A DNA stretch of 32,931 nt from a virus. This document shows, piece after piece, positions 24,251 to 30,703 of this stretch (position 1 is the first letter of the stretch; each line of letters opens with the position of its first letter). The stretch is from the IMG/VR virus record IMGVR_UViG_3300050016_000096, positions 1 to 32,931 of that record. One strand, written 5' to 3'. The position numbers and the translations under genes are program-made. The notes under the pieces were generated by a model. The model was not told where the DNA came from and made no database searches. It was given only the letters and a program-made list of their open reading frames with translations.

Positions 24251-26167
24251 TTAAGCCGCTTGTACGGCATTGGGTACCAAAGGAGATTGCGGCTGAGGCA
24301 TCGGGCTTGCCTGGGGCACCGGTTGCGCCATAGGAGGCGGCATGGAAGCCTGGATGATCCCCTGGGCCTGCTTGAAGAACCGGCGCAACAGGTTGGCCTT
24401 TTTCTCTTCCAGGTTCGCGGCCATATACAGATTGTAATATTGGACGCAAAGCTGAGCGGCCAGCACGTTATCCATGAAAGGATCCGGGCTTGTATATTTG
24501 CCGTCCTGCACAATCGCGTCGAGGTATTTGAAGATCCGCTCTTCGGATGCGTTATCCAGCTTCTCGTTCTGCTCGAGATCCGGGAAGCGCATGAGCCGGC
24601 GGCCTTCCTTAATCGTAAGCATACCCGCCTGGACCTGTTCCGTAACCGTCTGGATCCGGCCAGCCGGCGTTCTCGGCAAGCTGGATTCGGAGAAGCATTG
24701 GATCACGAAAGGATCTTCCATGAACTTCATGGCAGGCAGGTCGATTTCTTTCGTCCCATCCTTGTTCGGGTAAACCGTCTGATATTTCCCGTCCCGGCGG
24801 GCAATATCCATGGCGCATTCGGCCACTAGATAAGCCAGGTCCACGTAAGCGTCCGAGTATTTCTTTGACAGTGTAGCCATGCGATCGGTAGAAATGTCAT
24901 CGAAGGAGCGAATGGACGCTCCAGAATTGAGGCCCTGAGGCTTCTGGGAGCTCGCCTGCATCATACTGACGCCGCATTGCTGGAAGCCATACTGAATGAG
25001 CTTATCCCGTTCGGAATAGAGCTCAGGGGCGTTGCAAGGAGCAACTTCATAGCTCGGCTTTACGCCCGTATAGGTACACATTACCCCGAGTTGATTATTG
25101 ATCGCGGTCTTACTGACCTTGGAATTTTGCTCGATAAATACCCGGGGAACACCGACGAGGGTGATCGCCTGCGCAATCGTATAAAGTATGCGGTTGAGCG
25201 TGAGCTGAGTTCCGAAAAGCTGAGTCGCCAGGGATTGTCCGAAGAACCCTAGGTAAGGATCCGAGTAATTCATAAAGACGAAGGGGAACTTCATCTTATG
25301 ATATGGCTCGTCGAAGATTACTCCGTTGACCGTAGCAATCGTGTGACGGCCCGCAATATAGCCAGGCGCTTCTTTGTCGGGACCGCTTGGAAGTTTCCAT
25401 CCCTCAACAACCATAACCTGATCGGCAGTTGTCCTTCCAGAATCAGGTGCGTTGTCAGGGTAACTTTGCGGTGTCGCTTTGATGATTTCTTCGGCTTTTT
25501 TATCTGGCGCATTTGCCCTCAGCTTATCACGGTCCATCAGCTTTAGCTGCAGCATCTGCTGGGGCGTCCCGTTGATCGCGTCGTTATCGTCCACAAAAAG
25601 ATCCGTAGCCATGACCCGGTCTATGCAAACCCGCTTATCATCGCCTTCGTAAACCTTGAGCACACCGGTCCCCATGACGATTGCGTCCCGCAGGAACTTG
25701 ACGCCCTTCTCATAGGCCTTCGTTTGGTAGAATTCGCCCAAAATGAAATGATTGAGATCCTGGGCTAGGTGCCTTTGATGATAATCTGCGCCGTCAGTCA
25801 GGAACTTTGGCTCTGGCCGATCTTGCCCGATTCTTGATACTAGCGTATCGGTGCATGCCTGGATCAAATTGAACGTAGGCCGGTCCTCCGGCAATGTCTT
25901 TGTTCGATTCATCTGCGAAACATTGCTTCCAGCATACGAATACACCGACAGACCGCAGTAAAGCCGCACATTCGCTGCAAGCTGTCTTGCACGGTAGGTC
26001 TGATTCGTTTTTAGGTAAGTTGCTGTTCCGCATAATTCCATCGCCAGGGCCATGTCAGAAGGGGCTTTCCACCATTCTTTGAGCTCGCCTTTGCCCGCAT
26101 TGTCCCCGCGGCTCTTCGTCTGCATGACGATCTTCTGCACCTGGGGCTTTGCTGGCTTAATCTTCAC
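24251..26167 (-). CDS. Portal protein
   Basis: The 638-residue podovirus-type portal contains RPTFNLIQACTDTLVSRIGQ then QDRPEPKFL near residue 100, FLRDAIVMGTGVLKVYEG, and FPFVFMNYSDPYLGFFGQS leading to NRILYTIAQAITLVGVPRVFI. The helical wing and barrel follow, then a Pro/Gln-rich tail (PPPMAQPVPQASPMPQPQSP). It forms the DNA-passage ring at one capsid vertex. The frame is open to TTG 26194; I choose GTG 26167, which overlaps the stop of the preceding 48-residue gene, while ATG 26125 is a third option. It is followed by the scaffold gene and preceded by tiny genes. Confidence 0.88.
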   Translation of the reverse strand: MKIKPAKPQVQKIVMQTKSRGDNAGKGELKEWWKAPSDMALAMELCGTATYLKTNQTYRARQLAANVRLYCGLSVYSYAGSNVSQMNRTKTLPEDRPTFNLIQACTDTLVSRIGQDRPEPKFLTDGADYHQRHLAQDLNHFILGEFYQTKAYEKGVKFLRDAIVMGTGVLKVYEGDDKRVCIDRVMATDLFVDDNDAINGTPQQMLQLKLMDRDKLRANAPDKKAEEIIKATPQSYPDNAPDSGRTTADQVMVVEGWKLPSGPDKEAPGYIAGRHTIATVNGVIFDEPYHKMKFPFVFMNYSDPYLGFFGQSLATQLFGTQLTLNRILYTIAQAITLVGVPRVFIEQNSKVSKTAINNQLGVMCTYTGVKPSYEVAPCNAPELYSERDKLIQYGFQQCGVSMMQASSQKPQGLNSGASIRSFDDISTDRMATLSKKYSDAYVDLAYLVAECAMDIARRDGKYQTVYPNKDGTKEIDLPAMKFMEDPFVIQCFSESSLPRTPAGRIQTVTEQVQAGMLTIKEGRRLMRFPDLEQNEKLDNASEERIFKYLDAIVQDGKYTSPDPFMDNVLAAQLCVQYYNLYMAANLEEKKANLLRRFFKQAQGIIQASMPPPMAQPVPQASPMPQPQSPLVPNAVQAA

Positions 26168-26303
26168 CGGCTGCCTGCTCTTCCTTAAGGCCAATCAAAG
26201 CCAAACGCAAGATTTCCCGAAGCCATTCCCCTGGCAAAGTTGCTTCCGCGCACATTTCCGCGCGAACCATTTGGGTTTTAATATCTTTCACAGTGATTTT
26301 CAC
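26157..26303 (-). CDS. Hypothetical 48-residue protein
   Basis: Small frame starting GTG at 26303 with a GTGA overlap to the previous stop and ending TAA within the portal start region. It begins VKITVKDIKTQMVRAEM and is helical and amphipathic (EWLREILRLALIGLKEEQAA). The exact overlaps at both ends support translation. Function is unknown; it may be a portal-associated or regulatory small protein. Confidence 0.55.
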   Translation of the reverse strand: MKITVKDIKTQMVRAEMCAEATLPGEWLREILRLALIGLKEEQAAGED

Positions 26304-26560
26304 TGCTCTGCTCCAATTTCCGCAAGCGGATCAGGCTGGGAGGAATAAAAAGCCATCTGGTCGGCGGTAACCCCGGGAGGCAATACGGTCCCGTCGGGAA
26401 GGGTTTCTTGCTCTGCATCCTCCGCGGATCCGGCTTTCCTTGGGAGATCCCCGAATTTCACCTTCAGGGAGCCCACTTCAATTGTGTCGACGCCCTGGCG
26501 CCGGCAGACCTTGAAGATCGCATCCAGCTGCTTTGCGGAAGGTAATGAGAATTCGCTCAT
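26300..26560 (-). CDS. Hypothetical 86-residue phage protein
   Basis: The start is ATG 26560 (MSEFSLPSAKQLDAIFKVCR), forming ATGA with the preceding 51-residue gene; an upstream in-frame extension is rejected. The mid part IEVGSLKVKFGDLP and the C-terminal DGTVLPPGVTADQMAFYSSQPD resemble small conserved proteins encoded before portal genes in other phages (recollection only). It is acidic and partly disordered. Role unknown. Confidence 0.65.
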   Translation of the reverse strand: MSEFSLPSAKQLDAIFKVCRRQGVDTIEVGSLKVKFGDLPRKAGSAEDAEQETLPDGTVLPPGVTADQMAFYSSQPDPLAEIGAEQ

Positions 26561-26712
26561 CCCCACCCCAGAATCAGTTTTATACGCTCCCAAAGGCTCA
26601 TAGGAAGCTTGAAATCTTTACTGAAGCGGAAGGCCGGCATCTCCCGATTTAAACCGAAAAAAGGCGGATCCGCACTCGTCGGCGTCCAATCCTGTAGTCC
26701 TTCAAACTTCAA
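26557..26712 (-). CDS. Hypothetical 51-residue protein with TTG start
   Basis: The frame opens with TTG at 26712, overlapping the previous stop as TTGA, and closes with TGA overlapping the next ATG. The N-terminus FEGLQDWTPTSADPPFFGLN is Pro/Phe-rich, and the C-terminus LPMSLWERIKLILGWG is an amphipathic helix that may touch a membrane. Two in-frame ATGs at residues 25 and 38 are weaker alternatives. Coherent codon use and precise overlaps argue it is real. Confidence 0.6.
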   Translation of the reverse strand: MKFEGLQDWTPTSADPPFFGLNREMPAFRFSKDFKLPMSLWERIKLILGWG

Positions 26713-27572
26713 GCAGGCCTCGGCATGCGATCGCGCTTGGCGAGAGACCGCATGATGCGGGTAACAACATCTTCGCGGCGCATATCTTCGTGCTCGTCGC
26801 CGAGTTCATCCCCGGAATTCTCGCCCGTATATTCACTCTCGAGATCATCCCGAAGCGCCAGGTCATCGAATTCGTTTTTGCGGAATTCAGCAATGGGATC
26901 ATCTTCGTTCGCAACTCGGCCGCCCATCGAATAGCATCCAGCTCGCTTTGCCATTACCCGATCGACAATGCCGCGCTCGACCCCAGAATCCTCTTCAGAT
27001 TCGACCTGGCCGCCCTCAGCATGCGATTTTGTGGATTGGATCATCCTTTTGGTTTTCTGTGCTTGCGTATTCTCGGACACATCCATATCCTCTTGATCTT
27101 TATCGCCCGCATCCGTGGAATCGAACATTAACGCCGGGCCTACTTCTGGTCCCTCAAACTCCATCAAAGGATCAGGCAATAGGCCCCCCATCGCCATTCT
27201 CCGCTTCTTCATGATCCGGTCAATCATTCCTGGTCTCATAATGCCGCCCTTTGCTGCCATATAATCGTCATCACTTGTGACAAAATGCGGATCCTCATTA
27301 TCGGAATCGATCTTGTCCTGCACATCCTGGGGCGCTTCCGTGCCCTGCATCTCTGGATGGGTCTCCAAAAAATCGGTATAATTCGGCACAGATTCGTGCT
27401 CTTCATCAGAAGTAGGGCTGACCCGGCCACCGCGAGCCATCTTGTGTTTTTGAGCCCTGCGCTTGGTCGCGTAGGCAATCGCCAAAGCCTGCTTCTGAGG
27501 CTTCCCAGCATGCATCTCGGTCGAGACGTTCGTGCTGAAGGATTTGGCTGATTTACCCTGGACCAATGGCAT
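26709..27572 (-). CDS. GG-motif phage protein with conserved basic N-terminus
   Basis: The 287-residue protein starts MPLVQGKSAKSFSTNVSTEM then AGKPQKQALAIAYATKRRAQ, an N-terminal segment I recall as common in phage proteins. The rest is acidic and low-complexity with repeated basic/GG islands: HKMARGGRV, AAKGGIMRPGMIDRIMKKRRMAMGGL, HAEGGQVES and YSMGGRV. The segments GMIDRIMKKR, GIVDRVMAKR and VVTRIMRSLAKR are an internal three-fold repeat. ATG 27572 shares a base with the previous stop. It lies among head genes upstream of the portal; it could be a minor head or internal protein. Function is unknown. Confidence 0.65.
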   Translation of the reverse strand: MPLVQGKSAKSFSTNVSTEMHAGKPQKQALAIAYATKRRAQKHKMARGGRVSPTSDEEHESVPNYTDFLETHPEMQGTEAPQDVQDKIDSDNEDPHFVTSDDDYMAAKGGIMRPGMIDRIMKKRRMAMGGLLPDPLMEFEGPEVGPALMFDSTDAGDKDQEDMDVSENTQAQKTKRMIQSTKSHAEGGQVESEEDSGVERGIVDRVMAKRAGCYSMGGRVANEDDPIAEFRKNEFDDLALRDDLESEYTGENSGDELGDEHEDMRREDVVTRIMRSLAKRDRMPRPA

Positions 27573-27907
27573 TAGTTCACGCCCTGGCTAATTGCCAGCG
27601 TCGCTTTCACCGCATTGAGAACCGCGTCAACCGCATTTGCGCTGGAAAGAGTAAAGGTCAGTACATCGCCGGCCGCACAAAGCGTATTCGTCGAACCGCC
27701 TTCAGCTCCCGCAGTTCCCGTGAATACGGTTACCGGGCCTGTGCCGTTCACAATCGTCATAATGCAGGCGCTTTGACCGCCGCCGCCTACCAGGGTAGGA
27801 AGGCTGATCTTCCAGTCCAGGTTATATGGCCCAGCGTTCGGGCAGCTCACCACGAAAGAGGATAGGCCTACGATGCTGCCAGATTGATTGAAAGGTGCAT
27901 TTGCCAT
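27572..27907 (-). CDS. Small virion-like beta protein, paralogue A
   Basis: The 111-residue protein contains AGPYNLDWKISLPTLVGGGG, VTVFTGTAGAEGGSTNTL and AAGDVLTFTLSSANAVDAVL ending NAVKATLAISQGVN. It is related in layout to the next gene upstream (GPYSVHVELTEVPP ... NNVKATVTIQQGF); both belong to a type of small phage protein thought to decorate the capsid or tail. The start directly follows the previous stop with no gap. Confidence 0.6.
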   Translation of the reverse strand: MANAPFNQSGSIVGLSSFVVSCPNAGPYNLDWKISLPTLVGGGGQSACIMTIVNGTGPVTVFTGTAGAEGGSTNTLCAAGDVLTFTLSSANAVDAVLNAVKATLAISQGVN

Positions 27908-28237
27908 TTAAAACCCCTGCTGAATGGTTACCGTTGCTTTTACGTTATTTGCGACCAAATCGATTGCCGCGGCCGAAGAGATCACCACCTGGATCGCATC
28001 CGCATCAGCGGCCAGAAAGCCAAATTTGAACTGCTGCGCAATCTGAGTTGCCGTAATCGTCGGAGCCGTGAACTTGGTTACCGTGTTCTGCTTCACCACT
28101 GCCGATAGGCCCGTAGGAGGAACTTCGGTCAACTCCACATGCACGCTATAAGGCCCCGCGCCGCCCGTAGGCACCGTGTAATTCCAGGTATCGAGCCCAG
28201 AGATCAAAGCTTGGTTGATTAGGAGATTTTGAGCCAT
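27908..28237 (-). CDS. Small virion-like beta protein, paralogue B
   Basis: The 109-residue protein (MAQNLLINQALISGLDTWNY, GAGPYSVHVELTEVPPTG, DAIQVVISSAAAIDLVANNV then KATVTIQQGF) is a tandem divergent relative of the 27572-27907 product, sharing the GPY, SSA-A-D and NVKAT landmarks in the same order. ATG 28237 shares one base with the previous stop (TAATG). It is probably a decoration or accessory head protein. Confidence 0.6.
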   Translation of the reverse strand: MAQNLLINQALISGLDTWNYTVPTGGAGPYSVHVELTEVPPTGLSAVVKQNTVTKFTAPTITATQIAQQFKFGFLAADADAIQVVISSAAAIDLVANNVKATVTIQQGF

Positions 28238-28461
28238 TAGATATGCTCCCCTTCTTCATGTGGTTGGGAATCGAGCATTTCGAATGCAGCGCGTAGGGCG
28301 ACGCAAACGCCCTTAACGTCTTTGGAATGGACTGCCGCAATCAGATCGTGTGCGGCGCTTTCCAGCATATCATATTCCGGCTCTTCGTCTGGCTTGCGCA
28401 TCTGGGATTCCAGTGGCGCCGAAACAGAAGCTTCTTTGGTATGCTTAAGAAAGGGAATCAT
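28237..28461 (-). CDS. Hypothetical 74-residue phage protein
   Basis: It starts MIPFLKHTKEASV; the N-terminal half is charged and disordered, and the C-terminal half is a helix pair (LESAAHDLIAAVHSKDVKGV, CVALRAAFEMLDS). Similar small proteins with MIPFLK starts and an AAxDLIxAVHxKD helix are common near phage head genes (recollection). ATG 28461 lies 3 bases after repeat copy 4, whose GGGAA could act as a weak ribosome-binding site. It begins the head gene block. Confidence 0.6.
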   Translation of the reverse strand: MIPFLKHTKEASVSAPLESQMRKPDEEPEYDMLESAAHDLIAAVHSKDVKGVCVALRAAFEMLDSQPHEEGEHI

Positions 28462-28464
28462 TAC

Positions 28465-28484
28465 TAGATTCCCAAATGATGCTT
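28465..28484 (-). repeat. 20-bp regulatory repeat, copy 4
   Basis: Exact AAGCATCATTTGGGAATCTA on the minus strand. It directly abuts the TAA stop of the preceding 35-residue gene and lies 3 bases before ATG 28461. It separates the small accessory genes from the head gene block. Confidence 0.8.
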
Positions 28485-28592
28485 TTAGCGTTTCCGCTTA
28501 GGATACTTGCTATTGATTTCCATGTCCTGGCGCCAGCTCCAATAAGCTAGCCAGAGAATAAAACCCAACACCCAGAATATTCCTTGTATCAT
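28485..28592 (-). CDS. 35-residue single-pass membrane peptide
   Basis: The start ATG overlaps the previous stop (ATGA). The product begins MIQGIFWVLGFILWLAYW, one hydrophobic Trp-rich segment, followed by a polar tail ending KYPKRKR, so N-out/C-in insertion is expected. Such micro-proteins are often lysis or envelope effectors, but no family is recognised. Confidence 0.6.
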   Translation of the reverse strand: MIQGIFWVLGFILWLAYWSWRQDMEINSKYPKRKR

Positions 28593-28879
28593 GATTTCCC
28601 CTCATTCCCCTTCCGGTACTCCGCGAGCGCCTTTTCCGCAAATACTTTCCAGTCGGCGTATTGCGATTCATCGCCAAAGAACCAACTTAGACTCTCTAGG
28701 GTATATATTAATTTCACCGCGCGGGCGCGTTCGGCGGTTAGCTCAGCCTCCCGCAATTTCCGCTCCTTTGCTGCGCCCGCTAGGTACGCCATTTTGGCGT
28801 CATCAAAATTTACATCCTCTTGAACTTCGCGCCCATATTGCTCTGCCGCTTCCTTCAACTTCTCTTCGTGTGTGCTCAT
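28589..28879 (-). CDS. Hypothetical 96-residue accessory protein
   Basis: Charged helical protein (STHEEKLKEAAEQYGREVQE, AKMAYLAGAAKERKLREAEL, ESLSWFFGDESQYADWKVFA) typical of small phage accessory genes. ATGA overlaps occur at both ends, so translation is coupled with its neighbours. It is part of the row of tiny genes between terminase and head genes. No function is assigned. Confidence 0.6.
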   Translation of the reverse strand: MSTHEEKLKEAAEQYGREVQEDVNFDDAKMAYLAGAAKERKLREAELTAERARAVKLIYTLESLSWFFGDESQYADWKVFAEKALAEYRKGNEGKS

Positions 28880-29196
28880 TTCTCCTCTTTCCCGGCCAGG
28901 GCGTCACGTGCCACCAATATAATTCGCTCATAAGCCGCATCGTATTCCGCTGACTCGTGATCAAACCCCTCTACCTCTTCTAATTCTTCCGGGGTCTTTT
29001 GGGCCGCTAAACGATTCAAGGTTCCTCTCAGCCGCTCCACTTCGGCTTGCCGCTTCTCTTCTCCGCGAAGGACGCCTGCAAGGAAGGCGGGTTCTCCCAC
29101 TCCATAGCAGTTTGAAAAGAAGGGAAACTTCTCTTTCAGCCAAGCCCTTGCAGCTAAATCATCCCCGCTCGAAGGGGCTTTCGCCTGGTCGCTCAT
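28876..29196 (-). CDS. Hypothetical 106-residue accessory protein
   Basis: It begins MSDQAKAPSSGDDLAARAWL then KEKFPFFSNCYGVGEPAFLA, with a coiled C-terminal half (GEEKRQAEVERLRGTLNRLA). Its first codons (MSDQAK) lie in a 24-bp sequence repeated before two other genes in this block, where they form only 10-codon micro-ORFs. ATGA overlaps are present on both sides. Function unknown. Confidence 0.65.
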   Translation of the reverse strand: MSDQAKAPSSGDDLAARAWLKEKFPFFSNCYGVGEPAFLAGVLRGEEKRQAEVERLRGTLNRLAAQKTPEELEEVEGFDHESAEYDAAYERIILVARDALAGKEEK

Positions 29197-29201
29197 GGCT
29201 T
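29178..29201 (-). repeat. Gene-junction repeat type 1 (copies at 29178, 29398, 29690)
   Basis: The 24-base plus-strand unit begins CTTTCGC[CA]TGGTCGCTCA and ends TGGCTT. Copies lie at 29178-29201, 29398-29421 and 29690-29713, with one mismatch in the second. On the minus strand it encodes the start MSD(Q/H)AK. The second and third copies continue into CTCCCCACC, giving the ribosome-binding site for the next gene. Confidence 0.8.
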
Positions 29202-29384
29202 CCTCTTTGATTTTTTATTCATCGTCCATTCTAGCTTTGTTCCATCGTCTAAACGCAAAACGAGTCTCTCTATTATGGGATTTTTAAGAGTCGCTAAGAA
29301 CTTTGCGAGCGCCATTCCAGAACTTGGGTTTTCAAAATAATCCTTAATTCCTGATTCAATTTCCTGAGTTTGCTTATCGTTCAT
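29193..29384 (-). CDS. Hypothetical 63-residue accessory protein
   Basis: The start is ATG 29384 (MNDKQTQEIESGIKDYFENP), forming TGATG with the upstream micro-ORF, in preference to the GTG one codon earlier. The C-terminus is basic (LEWTMNKKSKRKP). It has a mixed alpha/beta look and no recognised domain. The GGGGAGGGG just upstream, part of the junction repeat, provides the ribosome-binding site. Confidence 0.6.
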   Translation of the reverse strand: MNDKQTQEIESGIKDYFENPSSGMALAKFLATLKNPIIERLVLRLDDGTKLEWTMNKKSKRKP

Positions 29385-29416
29385 CACCCCTCCCCACCTT
29401 TCGCATGGTCGCTCAT
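29384..29416 (-). CDS. Micro-ORF (10 codons) bridging two genes
   Basis: It reads MSDHAKGGEG. ATG 29416 overlaps the previous stop (ATGA), and TGA overlaps the next start (TGATG). Its sequence equals the first codons of the 106-residue gene fused to the tail of the KGGE type seen in two other genes. It may be a coupling relay or a deletion scar; translation is not proven. Confidence 0.4.
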   Translation of the reverse strand: MSDHAKGGEG

Positions 29417-29679
29417 GGCTTCACTTCCTTTAGTCGCGGCCTTATGGACTTGCACGCTGATTCAAGATGATTAGAGGCGAAATCCGTGAGTGCCGCGCCC
29501 ATTCCCAGAAGATGCTGCTTGGCCATTTCGATTGCTTGGGGGCGCGTAAATCCCTTCTTTTCTGCGTCGGCCAATATCCATCCCGTCATTTCGGCTGCCT
29601 CTAAATAAAGAACACGCTCTCCTTCTTTTTGGCAGCGGCGAAACGTAGTAATTATTTTTTCTTTATCCAGCTCCCTCAC
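29413..29679 (-). CDS. Hypothetical 88-residue accessory protein
   Basis: It starts GTG 29679 (MRELDKEKIITTFRRCQKEG), overlapping the upstream micro-ORF stop as GTGA, with GGGGAG immediately upstream. The middle ETAEMTGWIL-like segment (EAAEMTGWILADAEKKGFTR) and PQAIEMAKQHLLGMGAAL are helical. It may be a small DNA-binding or enzyme-modulating protein, but no family is recognised. Confidence 0.6.
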   Translation of the reverse strand: MRELDKEKIITTFRRCQKEGERVLYLEAAEMTGWILADAEKKGFTRPQAIEMAKQHLLGMGAALTDFASNHLESACKSIRPRLKEVKP

Positions 29680-29708
29680 CGCTCCCCACCTTTCGCCTGG
29701 TCGCTCAT
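29676..29708 (-). CDS. Micro-ORF (10 codons) bridging two genes
   Basis: It reads MSDQAKGGER. ATG 29708 overlaps the stop of the 37-residue gene, and its TGA overlaps the GTG start of the next gene. Near-identical to the micro-ORF at 29384-29416. It carries the ribosome-binding site of the downstream gene within its last codons (GGTGGGGAG). Confidence 0.4.
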   Translation of the reverse strand: MSDQAKGGER

Positions 29709-29818
29709 GGCTTTACCCCTATTAACCAGAATCCAAACCTGGCCACCAAGAGCCAGCATAAAATGGCAAAGGTGATAGATATTGCTGAACGAATATAAAA
29801 GATAAATGGAATCTTCAT
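29705..29818 (-). CDS. 37-residue single-pass membrane peptide
   Basis: ATG 29818 overlaps the previous stop (ATGA). The product begins MKIPFIFYIRSAISITFAIL and continues CWLLVARFGFWLIGVKP, nearly all hydrophobic with a few basic residues, so one membrane helix is predicted. A GGGGAGGGGAA ribosome-binding site lies just upstream. It resembles the 35-residue peptide gene at 28485 in size and layout. Function unknown. Confidence 0.6.
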   Translation of the reverse strand: MKIPFIFYIRSAISITFAILCWLLVARFGFWLIGVKP

Positions 29819-30219
29819 TTCCCCTCCCCACCTTTCTCACATTCCAGCTTCCTGCGGGCTACATTGCCATTGCGCATTTTATAGCGAATGTCGATTATAT
29901 CACGCGGCGTTAACCAGCGGGCTCCTAAATCGGGCTCTCCCAGCGTCCTATGTTCTTCTCCATAGTCGAATCCCTTGGTTTCAAAGCGGGCACATAAACA
30001 GTGTTTATGTGCATCATTAAGAAGTTGTTCCAGCTGATTTATCTTGGCAGTCAATTCACGCCGCGCCGCATCCAGCTTGGCCTTCGGGGAATATTCAATT
30101 GGCCCGAACTCTTTCTGCACATTACAAATCTCTTCCGGTAAGCGAACCATCCAGCCATAAAATGAGCTGTAGGTCACAATCACATTCGGCAGCTCCTGCT
30201 CCTTGGGGGCTTCGGTCAT
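29815..30219 (-). CDS. Hypothetical 134-residue accessory protein
   Basis: The N-terminal part reads NVIVTYSSFYGWMVRLPEEI; then comes a helix (KLDAARRELTAKINQLEQLL), a CLCARFETKGFDYGEEH segment and a C-terminal RRKLECEKGGEGK. The last residues lie in a 31-base repeat shared with the 30410 gene (type 2 junction). ATGA overlaps both neighbours. The Cys/His residues (HKHCLC) could bind metal, but no motif is complete. Confidence 0.6.
   Translation of the reverse strand: MTEAPKEQELPNVIVTYSSFYGWMVRLPEEICNVQKEFGPIEYSPKAKLDAARRELTAKINQLEQLLNDAHKHCLCARFETKGFDYGEEHRTLGEPDLGARWLTPRDIIDIRYKMRNGNVARRKLECEKGGEGK
29824..29854 (-). repeat. Gene-junction repeat type 2 (copies at 29824 and 30416)
   Basis: Exact 31-base repeat at 29824-29854 and 30416-30446 (plus strand begins CTCCCCACCTTTCTCACATT). 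On the minus strand both copies encode the C-terminal RKLECEKGGE of otherwise unrelated proteins and the ribosome-binding site of the next gene. It shares its CTCCCCACCTTTC core with the type 1 junctions. Confidence 0.85.
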
Positions 30220-30410
30220 GGCGACTCCTTCTTATCTTTTTCCATAGCTGCTTGAAGGATGGCCACACAAACTTGGTTTACTGAAACCGCGTGCAGTTCC
30301 GCCTTGCGCACTAGAAATGCGCAAACATCTTCGGGCGGCCTGACCATTACGGCCTTGATTGTTCTAGCAATGGGTTTTCCTTTCGGTAGAAACTTTTCAA
30401 ATCCACCCAT
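30216..30410 (-). CDS. Ribbon-helix-helix (Arc/CopG-like) small protein
   Basis: The start is ATG 30410 (TGATG overlap with the previous stop); the 64-residue product reads GKPIARTIKAVMVRPPEDVC then AFLVRKAELHAVSVNQVCVA and ILQAAMEKDKK. A short strand (AVMVRPP) followed by two helices with SVNQ at the turn matches Arc/CopG-type DNA-binding dimers. It is a likely transcription regulator of this accessory block, though the target is not visible. Confidence 0.6.
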   Translation of the reverse strand: MGGFEKFLPKGKPIARTIKAVMVRPPEDVCAFLVRKAELHAVSVNQVCVAILQAAMEKDKKESP

Positions 30411-30703
30411 CACCTCTCCCCACCTTTCTCACATTCCAGCTTCCTGTAGGCTGAGAGTGCGGCGCGGGCTTTTGCATTATTACAAAGCGCGTGCCAGTCG
30501 CAGTAGTGGCTCCCGCAGTTTCGCGCTGATGCGTAATATTCCAACGCCTCCACCAGCCCATCCCGCTCCTCCTGCAAGAGCCTCTCGCGGGCGCACCACC
30601 CAGCATCGAAGCAATAGTGCCTAGCGCTTGTTTCATGAAGACCGAGAAAAACAGCCCTATCCGAAGCCATCTCGCGGGCCTTGATTAGTTGTTCGGGGGT
30701 CAT
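30410..30703 (-). CDS. Hypothetical 97-residue phage protein
   Basis: It begins MTPEQLIKAREMASDRAVFL, with a helical centre (RDGLVEALEYYASARNCGSH) and the pattern EALEYYA ... NNAKARAALSAYRKL, a small phage protein type seen widely near accessory genes (recollection). Five Cys and several His residues might bind metal. The C-terminus lies in a type 2 junction repeat (KLECEKGGER). ATGA overlap at the start. Confidence 0.6.
   Translation of the reverse strand: MTPEQLIKAREMASDRAVFLGLHETSARHYCFDAGWCARERLLQEERDGLVEALEYYASARNCGSHYCDWHALCNNAKARAALSAYRKLECEKGGER

Noticed and set aside
8575-28484. The 20-bp repeat as a shared coding tail (KHHLGI in one frame)
   Set aside because: Copies sit after stop codons and in different frames relative to upstream genes; copy 3 has no coding gene before it.
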